DNA of 64,000 nucleotides from Bizionia sp. M204 (GCF_023205095.1 NZ_CP046242.1:62001-126000); one strand, 5' to 3'; positions 28,437 through 38,535 are shown, numbered from the stretch's first letter. Numbers and translations: made by a program. The notes: a model not told the origin generated them from the sequence alone.

Positions 28437-30968
28437 ATGGCAAAGAATTTAGTTATTGTTGAGTCGCCAGCGAAGGCGAAAACAATTGAAAAATTTTTAG
28501 GAAAAGATTTTAAAGTAGAATCCAGTTTTGGACATATAGCTGATTTACCTTCCAAGGAATTAGGTGTTGATGTTGAAGGCGATTTTAAACCTGTTTATGA
28601 GGTTTCTAAAGATAAAAAAGCAGTAGTAAAAAAACTGAAAGATTTAGCAAAAAAAGCCGATATGGTTTGGCTAGCAAGTGATGAGGATCGCGAGGGTGAG
28701 GCAATTGCTTGGCATTTAGCCGAGTCTTTAAATTTAGATAAAGAGAAAACAAAACGGATTGTTTTTCACGAAATTACAAAAACCGCTATTCAAAAAGCCA
28801 TTGAAAATCCACGTGGAATTGATTACGATTTAGTGGATGCACAACAAGCTCGTCGTGTTTTAGATAGAATAGTAGGTTATGAGTTATCGCCTGTTTTATG
28901 GCGAAAAGTAAAAGGTGGTTTGTCCGCGGGACGTGTGCAATCGGTTTCAGTGAGACTCATTGTAGAGCGTGAACGTGATATACAAGGATTTAATCCGGTG
29001 GCATCTTATAGAATTGATGCGGAGTTTTCAAATGAAGATGGTCAAACCTTCAAAGCAAAACTTCCGAAGAATTTTTCATCTAAAAAAGAAGCACAAGCCT
29101 TTTTAGAAAAAAATGCTAAAGCGACATTCAAAATTGGTGATTTACAAAAAAAGCCAGCAAAAAAATCGCCAGCAGCACCATTTACAACATCCACATTACA
29201 ACAGGAAGCAGCACGTAAATTATACTTTTCTGTAAGTAAAACCATGACTATGGCACAACGCTTATATGAAGCCGGTTTAATAACCTATATGAGAACCGAT
29301 AGTGTCAACCTTTCTGATGAGGCGCGAAAAGGTGCCAAAGCAGAAATTGAAAGTGCTTATGGTTCTAAATTCAGTAAACCACGTACGTATAAAGGAAAAT
29401 CTAAAGGCGCACAAGAAGCGCATGAGGCTATACGTCCAACAGATTTTGCAAATCATTCTGTAAATATAGATCGCGACCAAGCGAGATTATATGATTTAAT
29501 ATGGAAACGCGCTATTGCATCACAAATGAGCGATGCGGAATTAGAGCGTACCAATTTAAAAATAGACGCCTCCACACACAACGAAAATTTTACTGCAAAT
29601 GGTGAGGTAATTACCTTTGAAGGTTTTCTAAAAGTATATTTAGAAGGCACTGATGATGAAGATGAAGAGCAAGATGGTATGTTGCCAGCCATGAAGGTGA
29701 ACGAAACCTTGCTTAATAATTATATTACCGCAACCGAACGGTATACTAGACCACCAGCGCGCTATACTGAAGCGTCTTTGGTTAAAAAGCTAGAAGAACT
29801 TGGTATTGGTCGTCCGTCCACCTATGCGCCAACAATTTCTACCATTCAGAACAGAAATTATGTAGAAAAAGGAACTATTGATGGTGTGGAACGTGAGTAC
29901 ACGGTATTAACATTGCAAGATGGAGCAGTTAAGGATAAATTACTTTCTGAAAAAGTAGGTTCAGACAAAGGGAAATTAGTACCAACAGATATTGGTATGA
30001 TTGTAACTGATTTCCTAGTGAATCATTTTGAAACTATTTTAGACTACAATTTTACCGCTAAAGTGGAAGAGGATTTTGATGAAATTGCGGAAGGTAAAGT
30101 AGATTGGAAAAAAATGATGAAGGATTTCTATAAAGACTTTCATCCAGTTGTTGTTGATGTCCAGGAGAATGCAGATCGGGAATCTGGCGAACGTATATTA
30201 GGAAAAGACCCAGAAACAGGAAAGCAGGTAAGTGTGCGTTTAGGGAAGTTTGGACCTATGGTTCAAATTGGAACCGTGGATGATGAAGAGAAACCACAGT
30301 TTGCAAGCCTGTCTCCCGAGCAACAATTAAATACCATTACCTATGAAGAAGCTATGGATTTATTTCAGCTTCCTAAATCTTTAGGTGAATACGAAAAATT
30401 ACCTGTTGAGGTAAACAACGGTCGTTATGGACCGTATGTTAAGTTTGGCGATCAGTTTGTGTCCTTGCCAAGAGGTACAGATCCATTAAGCGTAGAGTTG
30501 GATGATGCTATTGTTCTTATTAAAGAGAAGCAAAAAGCAGATGCTCCTATATATATGTATAAAGATTTACCGGTTCAGAAAGGAAAAGGGCGTTTTGGTC
30601 CTTTTATAAAATGGAACGATATGTTTATTAACGTAAACAAAAAATATGATTGGGATAATTTATCGGATGATGATATTGTAACCTTAATTGAAGATAAAAT
30701 TCAAAAAGAAATAGATAAGGTTATCCATAATTGGGAAGATGCTGGTATCCGTGTTGAAAAAGCACGTTGGGGCAGACATAACATTATAAAAGGTAAAACT
30801 AAAATTGAATTACCAAAAACACATGATGTTAGTGAAATGACGTTAGAAGAGGCACAAGCAATTCTAGAAAAAAATGCACCCAAGAAAAAGGCAGCCAAAA
30901 AGAAGGCGCCTGCCAAGAAGGCGACAGCCAAAAAAGTAGCCAAGAAAAAAACCACGACTAAAAAGTAA
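28437..30968 (+). CDS. topA: DNA topoisomerase I
   Basis: This type IA topoisomerase relaxes negative supercoils. The 843-residue protein has a Toprim domain (VESPAKAKTIEKFLG, SDEDREGEAIAWHLAE) and the active-site Tyr284 in LITYMRTDS. C-terminal repeats follow (GRYGPYVKFGDQFVSLPRG and GRFGPFIKWNDMFIN), as does a lysine/alanine-rich tail in place of Cys4 zinc fingers. The tail probably binds DNA non-specifically. It lies nine bases before the arginase-like gene. Confidence 0.97.
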   Translation: MAKNLVIVESPAKAKTIEKFLGKDFKVESSFGHIADLPSKELGVDVEGDFKPVYEVSKDKKAVVKKLKDLAKKADMVWLASDEDREGEAIAWHLAESLNLDKEKTKRIVFHEITKTAIQKAIENPRGIDYDLVDAQQARRVLDRIVGYELSPVLWRKVKGGLSAGRVQSVSVRLIVERERDIQGFNPVASYRIDAEFSNEDGQTFKAKLPKNFSSKKEAQAFLEKNAKATFKIGDLQKKPAKKSPAAPFTTSTLQQEAARKLYFSVSKTMTMAQRLYEAGLITYMRTDSVNLSDEARKGAKAEIESAYGSKFSKPRTYKGKSKGAQEAHEAIRPTDFANHSVNIDRDQARLYDLIWKRAIASQMSDAELERTNLKIDASTHNENFTANGEVITFEGFLKVYLEGTDDEDEEQDGMLPAMKVNETLLNNYITATERYTRPPARYTEASLVKKLEELGIGRPSTYAPTISTIQNRNYVEKGTIDGVEREYTVLTLQDGAVKDKLLSEKVGSDKGKLVPTDIGMIVTDFLVNHFETILDYNFTAKVEEDFDEIAEGKVDWKKMMKDFYKDFHPVVVDVQENADRESGERILGKDPETGKQVSVRLGKFGPMVQIGTVDDEEKPQFASLSPEQQLNTITYEEAMDLFQLPKSLGEYEKLPVEVNNGRYGPYVKFGDQFVSLPRGTDPLSVELDDAIVLIKEKQKADAPIYMYKDLPVQKGKGRFGPFIKWNDMFINVNKKYDWDNLSDDDIVTLIEDKIQKEIDKVIHNWEDAGIRVEKARWGRHNIIKGKTKIELPKTHDVSEMTLEEAQAILEKNAPKKKAAKKKAPAKKATAKKVAKKKTTTKK

Positions 30969-30977
30969 TAGTAGCTA

Positions 30978-32144
30978 ATGAATTTTAGTTTTCTGACTCC
31001 CGTTCCCGATAGTGTTGTAGCTCATAATGAATTATTGTCAACACAAGCGCTTGGAAGAAAATTGCGTATTCATTCTGCTCAAAGTGGGATTCCAGATTTA
31101 GATGGTGTGCAAATAGCCATCATTGGCGTTTTGGAAAACCGGAATGATATTAATTATATAGGTGAAGATTTTAATTTAAACGAAATTAGAAAATCACTTT
31201 ACGCTCTTTTTCCTGGAAATTGGCATATTAAAATTGCCGATTTAGGCGATATTCATAAAGGAGAATCTATAGAAGATACCTATTATGCCGTAAAAACTGC
31301 CGTTGCTCTATTGATTCCCAAAGGTATTATACCAATTATCCTTGGTGGAAGTCAGGATTTAACCTATCCTATCTATCGTGCTTATGATGCGTTGATGCCA
31401 ATGGTGAATATTGCCAACGTAGATTCTAAATTCGATTTAGGCGATTCAACCAAGCCAATTAAAAACAATAGCTTTGTTGGAAAGATTATATTAGATGAAC
31501 CGTATAACTTATTCAATTACGCAACTATAGGTTACCAAACCTATTTTAATTCGCAAGAAGAAATAGACTTAATGGATAAGCTTTATTTTGAGTCTTACCG
31601 ATTAGGGTCTGTGTCTAATGATATTACACTTGTGGAGCCAGCCTTACGGGATGCCAATATAGTGAGTGTTGATTTAGGGTCTGTAAAAGGATCGGAAGTT
31701 GGCTCTAGGCAACAAGCATCACCAAATGGTTTTGATGGAAAAGAAATTTGCGCAATTTCACGTTATGCCGGAATTAGTAATAAAGTAACAACATTTGGAA
31801 TTTTTGAGTACAAACCGTCTAGTATTGACGATTTAACCTCTGGTTTAATAGCTCAAATGTTGTGGTATTTTATAGAAGGTGTTAATTATAGGGTGAAAGA
31901 CGATGATTTTTCATTAGATCATAACTACCAAAAATTCATTACCTTGGTCGACCACCAAGAGCTTATTTTTTATAAAAGTATGAAATCTGGGCGTTGGTGG
32001 ATTGAAATACCTTTTTTAGAAGAAATAAATAATAAATTGAAAAGACATACGTTATTACCTTGTACGCACCAAGATTATCAGGATGCCTGCAATAATAATG
32101 TGCCAGAACGCTGGTACAAGGCGTTTCAAAAGAATTGTGTATAA
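30978..32144 (+). CDS. Arginase-fold (ureohydrolase) protein with lost metal ligands
   Basis: This 388-residue protein has the overall pattern of arginase and formimidoylglutamase: a GGSQD loop (123-127), a DSKFD loop (149-153) and SVDLGS (230-235). In active enzymes these loops read GG-x-H, D-x-H-x-D and S-x-D-x-D and hold two Mn ions. Here His is replaced by Gln126, His by Lys151 and Asp by Gly234, so three of six ligands are gone. Automatic annotation would call it formimidoylglutamase, but catalysis of that kind is unlikely. It sits between topA and gldK. A binding or regulatory role near the secretion genes is only a suggestion. Confidence 0.85.
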   Translation: MNFSFLTPVPDSVVAHNELLSTQALGRKLRIHSAQSGIPDLDGVQIAIIGVLENRNDINYIGEDFNLNEIRKSLYALFPGNWHIKIADLGDIHKGESIEDTYYAVKTAVALLIPKGIIPIILGGSQDLTYPIYRAYDALMPMVNIANVDSKFDLGDSTKPIKNNSFVGKIILDEPYNLFNYATIGYQTYFNSQEEIDLMDKLYFESYRLGSVSNDITLVEPALRDANIVSVDLGSVKGSEVGSRQQASPNGFDGKEICAISRYAGISNKVTTFGIFEYKPSSIDDLTSGLIAQMLWYFIEGVNYRVKDDDFSLDHNYQKFITLVDHQELIFYKSMKSGRWWIEIPFLEEINNKLKRHTLLPCTHQDYQDACNNNVPERWYKAFQKNCV

Positions 32145-32224
32145 AACTTTAACGTTTTAAGGTGGTATTTCATCGATGAGATGCATTTTTTTACGATGAA
32201 ACGAGTAATTTTAGGAAAAAAAAG

Positions 32225-32255
32225 TTGTTTTTTACAAATTATATAAATATGTTTA
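32225..32255 (+). promoter_or_regulatory. Candidate promoter of the gldKLMN operon
   Basis: TTG (32225-32227) and TATGTTTA (32248-32255) are 20 bases apart; the last base differs from the consensus G. The gldK start is 47 bases downstream. An inverted repeat TTTCATCG/CGATGAAA (32168-32175 and 32194-32201) lies just upstream and may bind a regulator. Confidence 0.4.
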
Positions 32256-32301
32256 CGCTCTTAAAATTTTTAAGACCGAAATAATTAACCTCGAGTTTTC
32301 T

Positions 32302-33678
32302 ATGGATATGAAAAAATTAATGTTATTAACCGCAATTTTAGCTGTGCTAACTAGCTGTGGATCTGGAGACAGAGGTCAGCTTGTAGGAGTTAAAGGAAAA
32401 AAATGGCATCCCGAAAAACCTTATGGAATGGAATTAGTTCCAGGTGGTGCTTTTATAATGGGTAAAGCAGACGACGATCTTGCTGGAGTTAATGATGCAC
32501 CAGCCAAAACGGTAACCGTTCGTTCCTATTATATGGATGCTACCGAAATTACAAACAGCGAGTATAAGCAGTTTGTTAACTGGGTACGTGATTCAACAAT
32601 CAGAACACGTTTAGCTATTTTAGCCGATGAAGAAGGTTTAACTCAAGCTGACGCTGGTACTATTGGAGATTATGCATTTGTAGATGCAGATCCAGATAAT
32701 ATGTCTGTGTACGAAAAATACATGTATGATAATTATGCTGGTTTAGGTCCAACAGGCTACGAAGGTAGAAAGTTAAACAATGATATCGATATTGAATTTG
32801 ATACAGCTGCTTATATTGATGAGTTGTATGCAGAAGTTATGGATACCATGTATTTACCAATAGAAGAATCTTATAATGGTCAACGTACTTGGGATGTAAA
32901 GAAATTTAAATTCCAGTATACATATATGGATATCGAGAAAGCTGCCAAAATGCATAATAAAGGTAAAAAGCGTTCTGAATTCTTAATTACAGAAGCTGTA
33001 GAAATTTATCCAGATACAACGGCTTGGATTCGTGATTTTGCATACTCTTATAATGAGCCAATGCATAATGATTATTTCTGGCATGCTGCTTATGATGATT
33101 ATCCAGTTGTAGGTGTGTCTTGGAAACAAGCTAATGCGTTCTGTGAATGGCGTACCTTATATCATAATTCATACAGAAAAGGTAAAAAGCAACATAATGT
33201 ACCAAAATACCGTTTACCATCAGAAGCGGAATGGGAGTATGCTGCACGCGGTGGCTTACAAGCGGCAACCTTTCCTTGGGGTGGACCTTACACTAAAAAT
33301 GATAGAGGTTGCTTTATGGCAAACTTTAAACCATTACGTGGTGATTATGCGGCCGATCAAGCATTATATACTGTAGAAGCAAAATCTTACGAAGCAAACG
33401 ATTACAATCTATACAATATGGCTGGAAACGTTTCAGAATGGGTACATGCTTCTTACGATCCATCTTCTTATGAGTATGTTTCAAGTATCAACCCTAGTGT
33501 AAATGATATTAATAATAACCGGAAAGTAGTACGTGGTGGATCTTGGAAAGATGTCGCGTATTATTTACAAGTAAGTTCAAGAGACTATGAGTATGCAGAT
33601 TCTGCACGTAGCTATATTGGTTTCAGAACCGTTCAAGATTATTTAGGTACGGATGTAACCTTAAATTCTCTAAACTAA
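32302..33678 (+). CDS. gldK: Type IX secretion / gliding lipoprotein GldK
   Basis: GldK (PorK) forms the periplasmic ring under the outer membrane together with GldN. The 458-residue protein has the lipobox LTSC (Cys19) and an FGE-sulfatase-like fold (MELVPGGAFIMGKADDD, YRLPSEAEWEYAARGG, NMAGNVSEWVHAS, KVVRGGSWKD). ATG at 32308 is a possible alternative start. It opens the gldK-L-M-N operon. Confidence 0.96.
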   Translation: MDMKKLMLLTAILAVLTSCGSGDRGQLVGVKGKKWHPEKPYGMELVPGGAFIMGKADDDLAGVNDAPAKTVTVRSYYMDATEITNSEYKQFVNWVRDSTIRTRLAILADEEGLTQADAGTIGDYAFVDADPDNMSVYEKYMYDNYAGLGPTGYEGRKLNNDIDIEFDTAAYIDELYAEVMDTMYLPIEESYNGQRTWDVKKFKFQYTYMDIEKAAKMHNKGKKRSEFLITEAVEIYPDTTAWIRDFAYSYNEPMHNDYFWHAAYDDYPVVGVSWKQANAFCEWRTLYHNSYRKGKKQHNVPKYRLPSEAEWEYAARGGLQAATFPWGGPYTKNDRGCFMANFKPLRGDYAADQALYTVEAKSYEANDYNLYNMAGNVSEWVHASYDPSSYEYVSSINPSVNDINNNRKVVRGGSWKDVAYYLQVSSRDYEYADSARSYIGFRTVQDYLGTDVTLNSLN

Positions 33679-33738
33679 TTAAACAAAAAATTAAACTAAA
33701 CTATAAACTAAATTTAACTAAACTAAAAATTAAAAATT

Positions 33739-34383
33739 ATGGCACAATCAAGAGGATTTAAGAAATTTATGGCAATGGCTTACGGATTAGGTGCATCTAT
33801 TGTTATTATTGGTGCATTATTCAAAATTATTCACTTTGAAATCGGTCCATTAACAGGTAACGTGATGTTAACAATTGGTTTAGTTACTGAAGCAATAATT
33901 TTCGCACTTTCTGCCTTTGAACCAGTAGATAATGATTTAGACTGGTCATTAGTATATCCTGAATTAGCTGGAGGTATGGCAACAACTAAAAAGAAAGAAC
34001 AACCAAAAGATGCTGAAGGATTATTATCTCAAAAATTAGATAATTTATTAAAAGATGCTAAAATTGACGGTGAGTTAATGGCTTCTTTAGGAAACAGTAT
34101 TAAAAACTTTGAAGGTGCTGCAAAAGGAATTGCTCCAACCGTAGATTCAATTGCTGCTACTAAAAAGTATGGTGAAGAGTTATCTTTAGCTGCTGCACAA
34201 ATGGAATCATTAAACAGCTTGTATAAAGTTCAATTAGAAAGCGTTAATCGTCAAGCAACCATCAACGAAGAGTCTGTTGAAAATGCACAAAAATTAAAAG
34301 AACAAATGCAATCATTAGCATCTAACTTATCATCTTTAAACGGTGTTTATGGCGGTATGTTATCTGCAATGAATAAAAACTAA
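33739..34383 (+). CDS. gldL: Type IX secretion motor protein GldL
   Basis: GldL and GldM form the inner-membrane motor that uses the proton gradient to drive secretion and gliding. The 214-residue protein has two membrane segments (about 13-32 and 38-60); Glu51 in the second (GLVTEAIIFAL) lies where the essential protonatable Glu of GldL is expected. The rest is a cytoplasmic helical domain. The upstream gap of 60 bases is very A-rich with repeated AAACTAAA-like units. Confidence 0.96.
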   Translation: MAQSRGFKKFMAMAYGLGASIVIIGALFKIIHFEIGPLTGNVMLTIGLVTEAIIFALSAFEPVDNDLDWSLVYPELAGGMATTKKKEQPKDAEGLLSQKLDNLLKDAKIDGELMASLGNSIKNFEGAAKGIAPTVDSIAATKKYGEELSLAAAQMESLNSLYKVQLESVNRQATINEESVENAQKLKEQMQSLASNLSSLNGVYGGMLSAMNKN

Positions 34384-34436
34384 TTAAGTTTAGTAGTATC
34401 AATTTTAAGTAATTATAACAAAAAACTAAATTAGAA

Positions 34437-35987
34437 ATGGCAGGAGGAAAATTATCTGCAAGGCAGAAAATGATTAACTTGATGTATTTAATCTTCATTG
34501 CGATGTTAGCATTGAATATGTCAAAAGAAGTGCTTTCGGCATTTGGCTTAATGAATGAAAAATTAGTCGAATCAAACGAAGCAACTACGGATAGAAATCA
34601 GGCGTTTATGGCTGGGTTAGCTGAAAAAGTTAGCGAACAACCAGCTAAATATCAACCATTGAAGGCGCAAGCTGATCAAATTGATGAATTATCAAACGAT
34701 TTCAACTCATACTTAAGTGATTTAAAAGGACAAATGACAGCAACTGTTGATGATCCTCAAGATTACGAAGTTATGGATAAAGGTGACTTTTTAGACAACT
34801 ACTTCTTTAAAGGCGAAAAGTTGAAGCCAGAAGGTCAAGAGTTCATGGATAAAATAAATGCCTATAGAGATGGTGTTGTTGCTGTATTAAACACAAACCC
34901 TGATTTAGCTGATATTGCTGAAGATGTGGAAGAAAAGTTTTCTACAGAGCCAGTAGTAAATAGAGATGGTAACAAAATTGATTGGTTAAGCTACCACTAC
35001 AGAGGATTTCCTTTAGTAGCCTCTTTAACTAAAATGACCCAATTACAAGCAGACGTTAAAACAACAGAATCTGAAGTGTTGTCGTCTATGTTAGCTGGTA
35101 AATTAAAAGTTGAAGCTTCTCTAACAAACTTTGATGCGATTGTAGTACCAAGTAAAACGGCTTTCTTTTCGGGAGAAAACTTTACAGGAACTATTATCTT
35201 AGGTAAAAAGGATAACACGCTTCAAGCTGATAAAGTTATTATCAACGGACAAGAGTTATCTAAAGAATCTATGCAAGCTGGTAAAACAATTTTAGATTTC
35301 CCGGCAGGTGCTGTTGGAGAAAGAGAAATTACTGGTGAATTTCAATTTAAAGAAGGTGATTCTATTATCTCTATTCCTGTGCAATCTACCTATGCAGTAG
35401 TACCTAAACCAAATTCAGCAACAATTTCTGCTGATAAGATGAACGTTGTTTATCGTGGTGTTGCTAATCCAATGACTATCTCGTTTGCTGGTGTATCTGA
35501 TAATAACGTATCAGCTAGTGCGCCAGGTTTAAGTAAAGCATCTGGAACAGGTAAATACGTAATGAATCCAGGTTCTGGTCGTGAAGTGTCTATTAATGTG
35601 TCAGGAACATTGCCTGATGGATCAAAAGTTAGTGATAGAGCAACTTTTAGAATTAAAGATATTCCAAAACCAACAGGATCTATTAGTGGTCAAACAGGTA
35701 TTGTAAAATTACCACGTAACAGTGTTGAAATTTCAACTATTGGAGCGTTATTGGATGATTTTGACTTTGAATTACCAATTCAAGTAACATCATTTAAGGT
35801 AAAAGTACCTGGACAGCCATCTGTAAATGTTAGTGGAACAAAATTAAATAGTCAAGCTAAAAATGCCTTACGTAAGGCAAGACGTGGAGACCAAATATCA
35901 ATTTTCGATATTTCAGCACAAATTAAAGGAAACTCATCTTATAAGTTAAAAGGTGTATCTCCAGTAATTGTTGAATTAACAAATTAA
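34437..35987 (+). CDS. gldM: Type IX secretion motor protein GldM
   Basis: This 516-residue protein has one N-terminal membrane helix (about 12-31, MINLMYLIFIAMLALNMSKEVL), which sits inside the GldL pentamer. A long periplasmic part follows, with helical and Ig-like domains that reach the GldK/GldN ring. Length and order match the family. The gene lies 53 bases after gldL. Confidence 0.96.
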   Translation: MAGGKLSARQKMINLMYLIFIAMLALNMSKEVLSAFGLMNEKLVESNEATTDRNQAFMAGLAEKVSEQPAKYQPLKAQADQIDELSNDFNSYLSDLKGQMTATVDDPQDYEVMDKGDFLDNYFFKGEKLKPEGQEFMDKINAYRDGVVAVLNTNPDLADIAEDVEEKFSTEPVVNRDGNKIDWLSYHYRGFPLVASLTKMTQLQADVKTTESEVLSSMLAGKLKVEASLTNFDAIVVPSKTAFFSGENFTGTIILGKKDNTLQADKVIINGQELSKESMQAGKTILDFPAGAVGEREITGEFQFKEGDSIISIPVQSTYAVVPKPNSATISADKMNVVYRGVANPMTISFAGVSDNNVSASAPGLSKASGTGKYVMNPGSGREVSINVSGTLPDGSKVSDRATFRIKDIPKPTGSISGQTGIVKLPRNSVEISTIGALLDDFDFELPIQVTSFKVKVPGQPSVNVSGTKLNSQAKNALRKARRGDQISIFDISAQIKGNSSYKLKGVSPVIVELTN

Positions 35988-36037
35988 TATTGGTTTTAAC
36001 ATCTGATGATAAGCCCAAATAATTAAAATTAAAACAG

Positions 36038-36937
36038 ATGAATTATAAAAGTTTTTTATTAACCGTTTTAGGAGTGTCTTTTGTGACAGCTTCTTTTGCA
36101 CAGGCAAACTTGTTGAGTGCAAAATCGCCAGAGGAAATTGGTGTGCGCACAGAAGCTCAAAAAGCAGTGGATAATGATAAACCATTGGAATATGGTTATG
36201 TTGATGATAGAGACATTCTGTTTTCTAAAATGACATGGGAACGCGTTGTTCTTGATGAGCGTGTTAACTTTCCATTGTACTATCCAGTGGACACAAATAA
36301 CATTGGAGCGCACAGACGCTCATTATTTGATGTTCTTTGGAAAAATGTAAAAAACGGAAACATTGCTACCGTTTATGACGATTCATACTTTACAGCAGAA
36401 CGTACTATTAATGATTTGCGTGCTAGTATGTCTAAAGTAGATACCTTAGACATTGGTTACGATCAGTACAATGCGGATGGATTTGTTTCTCCGGAGTATA
36501 TTACTAAACGTGATATAACATCGTATGATGTAAGCGCCTATTTAATAAAAGGACTTTGGTACTTTGATAAGCGTCAAGCTGAATTAAAATATCGTTTAAT
36601 TGGTATTGCACCTGCAGCACCAGATGTTAACTTTATTGATTCGGATGATGAAGCAAACAAAGAACCTATTCCATTGTTTTGGGTATTTTTCCCAGATGCA
36701 CGTGAAATTTTACACGAAGCTAAAGCATTTAATAATGAAAACAGCTCAGTGCCATATTCATTTGATCATTTGTTAAACTCTAGACGTTTTAACGGCTATA
36801 TTTACAAAGAAGAAAACGTATATGGAGACCGTAAGGTAACCGAGTATATTTCTGAAAATGCATTAATGCAGTTATTAGAATCCGAGCGCATTAAAGAGAA
36901 GATTAGAAACTTTGAATTAGATATGTGGTCTTACTAA
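36038..36937 (+). CDS. gldN: Type IX secretion ring protein GldN
   Basis: The protein has 299 residues with a signal peptide (VTASFAQA). The conserved GldN/PorN core shows DRDILFSKMTWERVVLDERVNFPLYYP and GIAPAAPDVN, and the C-terminus ends in FELDMWSY. It binds GldK in the periplasm. A terminator follows closely. Confidence 0.96.
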   Translation: MNYKSFLLTVLGVSFVTASFAQANLLSAKSPEEIGVRTEAQKAVDNDKPLEYGYVDDRDILFSKMTWERVVLDERVNFPLYYPVDTNNIGAHRRSLFDVLWKNVKNGNIATVYDDSYFTAERTINDLRASMSKVDTLDIGYDQYNADGFVSPEYITKRDITSYDVSAYLIKGLWYFDKRQAELKYRLIGIAPAAPDVNFIDSDDEANKEPIPLFWVFFPDAREILHEAKAFNNENSSVPYSFDHLLNSRRFNGYIYKEENVYGDRKVTEYISENALMQLLESERIKEKIRNFELDMWSY

Positions 36938-36958
36938 GCCTTACATATTAAGAATATT

Positions 36959-36990
36959 AAAACGCTCACCTTTTTAAGTGAGCGTTTTTT
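36959..36990 (+). terminator. Terminator of the gldKLMN operon
   Basis: An 11-base stem AAAACGCTCAC/GTGAGCGTTTT with an eight-base loop and a T run starts 22 bases after the gldN stop. Confidence 0.9.
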
Positions 36991-37036
36991 GTTTTTATGA
37001 TATTAATAATCCGAAAAGCACAGTACCTTTGCATAT

Positions 37037-38080
37037 ATGAAAGTAGATTATTTTATAGTAGGTCTGGGTTTAGCTGGTGTTGCCTTTTGTGAGCAATTAC
37101 GTAAAGCCAACAAATCCTTTTTGGTGTTTGATAATAATTCCCAACAAGCGTCTTTGGTTGCTGCTGGTATGTATAATCCGGTTATTTTAAAACGTTTTAC
37201 TGAGGTTTGGATGGCAAAGGAGCAATTGGCTTTAGCCCAACCATATTATAAGGAACTAGAGCGCCTATTGAACGTTAAACTCGATTATAAACTCAAATTA
37301 TATAGACGTTTTGCATCTATCGAAGAACAGAATATCTGGTTTACAGCTTCAGATAAGCCAAACTTGGAACCGTATTTGTCAACGACTTTAGTACCTAATA
37401 AAAGTCCACAAATTGATGCTCCATATAATTTAGGTGAAGTTTTTGAAGCTGGACGTGTGGATACAACCGTTTTGATTTCGAATTATAGAACCTATCTAAA
37501 AAGCCATTCACAAATAGTAACGGATGGCTTTCAATATGAAGCCTTACAAATAGAGGCCGAGACGCTTCAGTATAAAAACCATGAAGCCAATCACATTGTG
37601 TTTTGCGAAGGGTTTGGATTAAAACAAAATCCGTTTTTTAACTACTTACCACTAAATGGAACCAAAGGAGAGGTTTTAACCATAAATGTTCCCGGTTTGA
37701 AAATAGATTATGCCATAAAATCTAGTGTTTTTATTATGCCAAATTCAGATGAAGATTATTATGTTGGTGCCACCTATAGTCGATTTGATAAAACAAACAA
37801 TCCTACAGAAGAAGGGAAGGCGGAATTAAGTAGTAAACTGAAAACATTTTTAAAAGCACCTTTTGAAGTTGTGAGCCATAAAGCGGGTGTTCGGCCAACA
37901 GTAAATGACAGAAGACCATTGGTAGGTACGCATGCAAGTCATAAAAATCTACATGTGTTAAACGGATTGGGCTCTAGAGGGGTAATGATTTCGCCTTATG
38001 CCGCAAAGCAACTTTTTAACTTTATAGAAAACAAGCAACCATTAAACCCAGAAATTGCAATAGGCAGATATACTATTTAG
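37037..38080 (+). CDS. FAD-dependent oxidoreductase of the DAO family
   Basis: This 347-residue protein begins with the dinucleotide-binding motif IVGLGLAGVAFCEQLRKANKSF and ends with GLGSRGVMISPYAAKQLF, the closing FAD-binding pattern of glycine and D-amino-acid oxidases. The middle has HKAGVRPTVNDRRPLVG. Substrate unknown. A TACCTTTG -7 element lies at 37024-37031, very close to the ATG. Its 3' end overlaps the convergent DUF983 gene by eight bases. Confidence 0.85.
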   Translation: MKVDYFIVGLGLAGVAFCEQLRKANKSFLVFDNNSQQASLVAAGMYNPVILKRFTEVWMAKEQLALAQPYYKELERLLNVKLDYKLKLYRRFASIEEQNIWFTASDKPNLEPYLSTTLVPNKSPQIDAPYNLGEVFEAGRVDTTVLISNYRTYLKSHSQIVTDGFQYEALQIEAETLQYKNHEANHIVFCEGFGLKQNPFFNYLPLNGTKGEVLTINVPGLKIDYAIKSSVFIMPNSDEDYYVGATYSRFDKTNNPTEEGKAELSSKLKTFLKAPFEVVSHKAGVRPTVNDRRPLVGTHASHKNLHVLNGLGSRGVMISPYAAKQLFNFIENKQPLNPEIAIGRYTI

Positions 38081-38453
38081 CTTTTTCCTTATCGTAATCT
38101 ACAAACATGTTTATCCAGATGTTTCGAGAAATACGCATGATAATAGGTGAGAAAACAATTAATGTTCCAACTATGGCAATAAAGGCCGTCATTAATCCGG
38201 AACCTAGAAAAAGATAACTAATTACAAAAGCAGCCACGGCAAAAGCAATGCCAACGGCATAACTCACATACATTGATCCGTAAAAAAATGAGGGTTCAAT
38301 ATGAAATTTAAAGCCACAATGAACGCAGTTTTCATGCATTTTTTGAACTTCAGATAGTACGTACGGGTTTTTATTAACGTACATGGATTCCTGATGGCAC
38401 TTAGGGCAAGCACCTGTAAAAATGCTATAAAGCTTCGTTCCTTTTGTTATCAT
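38073..38453 (-). CDS. DUF983 membrane protein with zinc-ribbon-like Cys motifs
   Basis: I choose ATG at 38453 (126 residues); an in-frame longer reading to 38501 would run through the promoter of the divergent ABC-F gene. Near the N-terminus two CxxC-type pairs occur (GACPKCHQES and ENCVHCGFKF). Two membrane segments follow. This is the usual layout of DUF983, whose function is unknown. Confidence 0.82.
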   Translation of the reverse strand: MITKGTKLYSIFTGACPKCHQESMYVNKNPYVLSEVQKMHENCVHCGFKFHIEPSFFYGSMYVSYAVGIAFAVAAFVISYLFLGSGLMTAFIAIVGTLIVFSPIIMRISRNIWINMFVDYDKEKAK

Positions 38454-38472
38454 TTTTATTAGTTTACTTTTG
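38444..38472 (+). promoter_or_regulatory. Promoter of the ABC-F gene (TTG, 18 bases, TACTTTTG)
   Basis: TTG (38444-38446) and TACTTTTG (38465-38472) fit the Bacteroidota consensus; the ATG of the ABC-F gene is 63 bases downstream. Confidence 0.65.
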
Positions 38473-38535
38473 CAGTTTATAAGAAAAACAAAATTAGCCA
38501 ATTATTTAATATAGTTTAGTAACAATTGTAACAAA

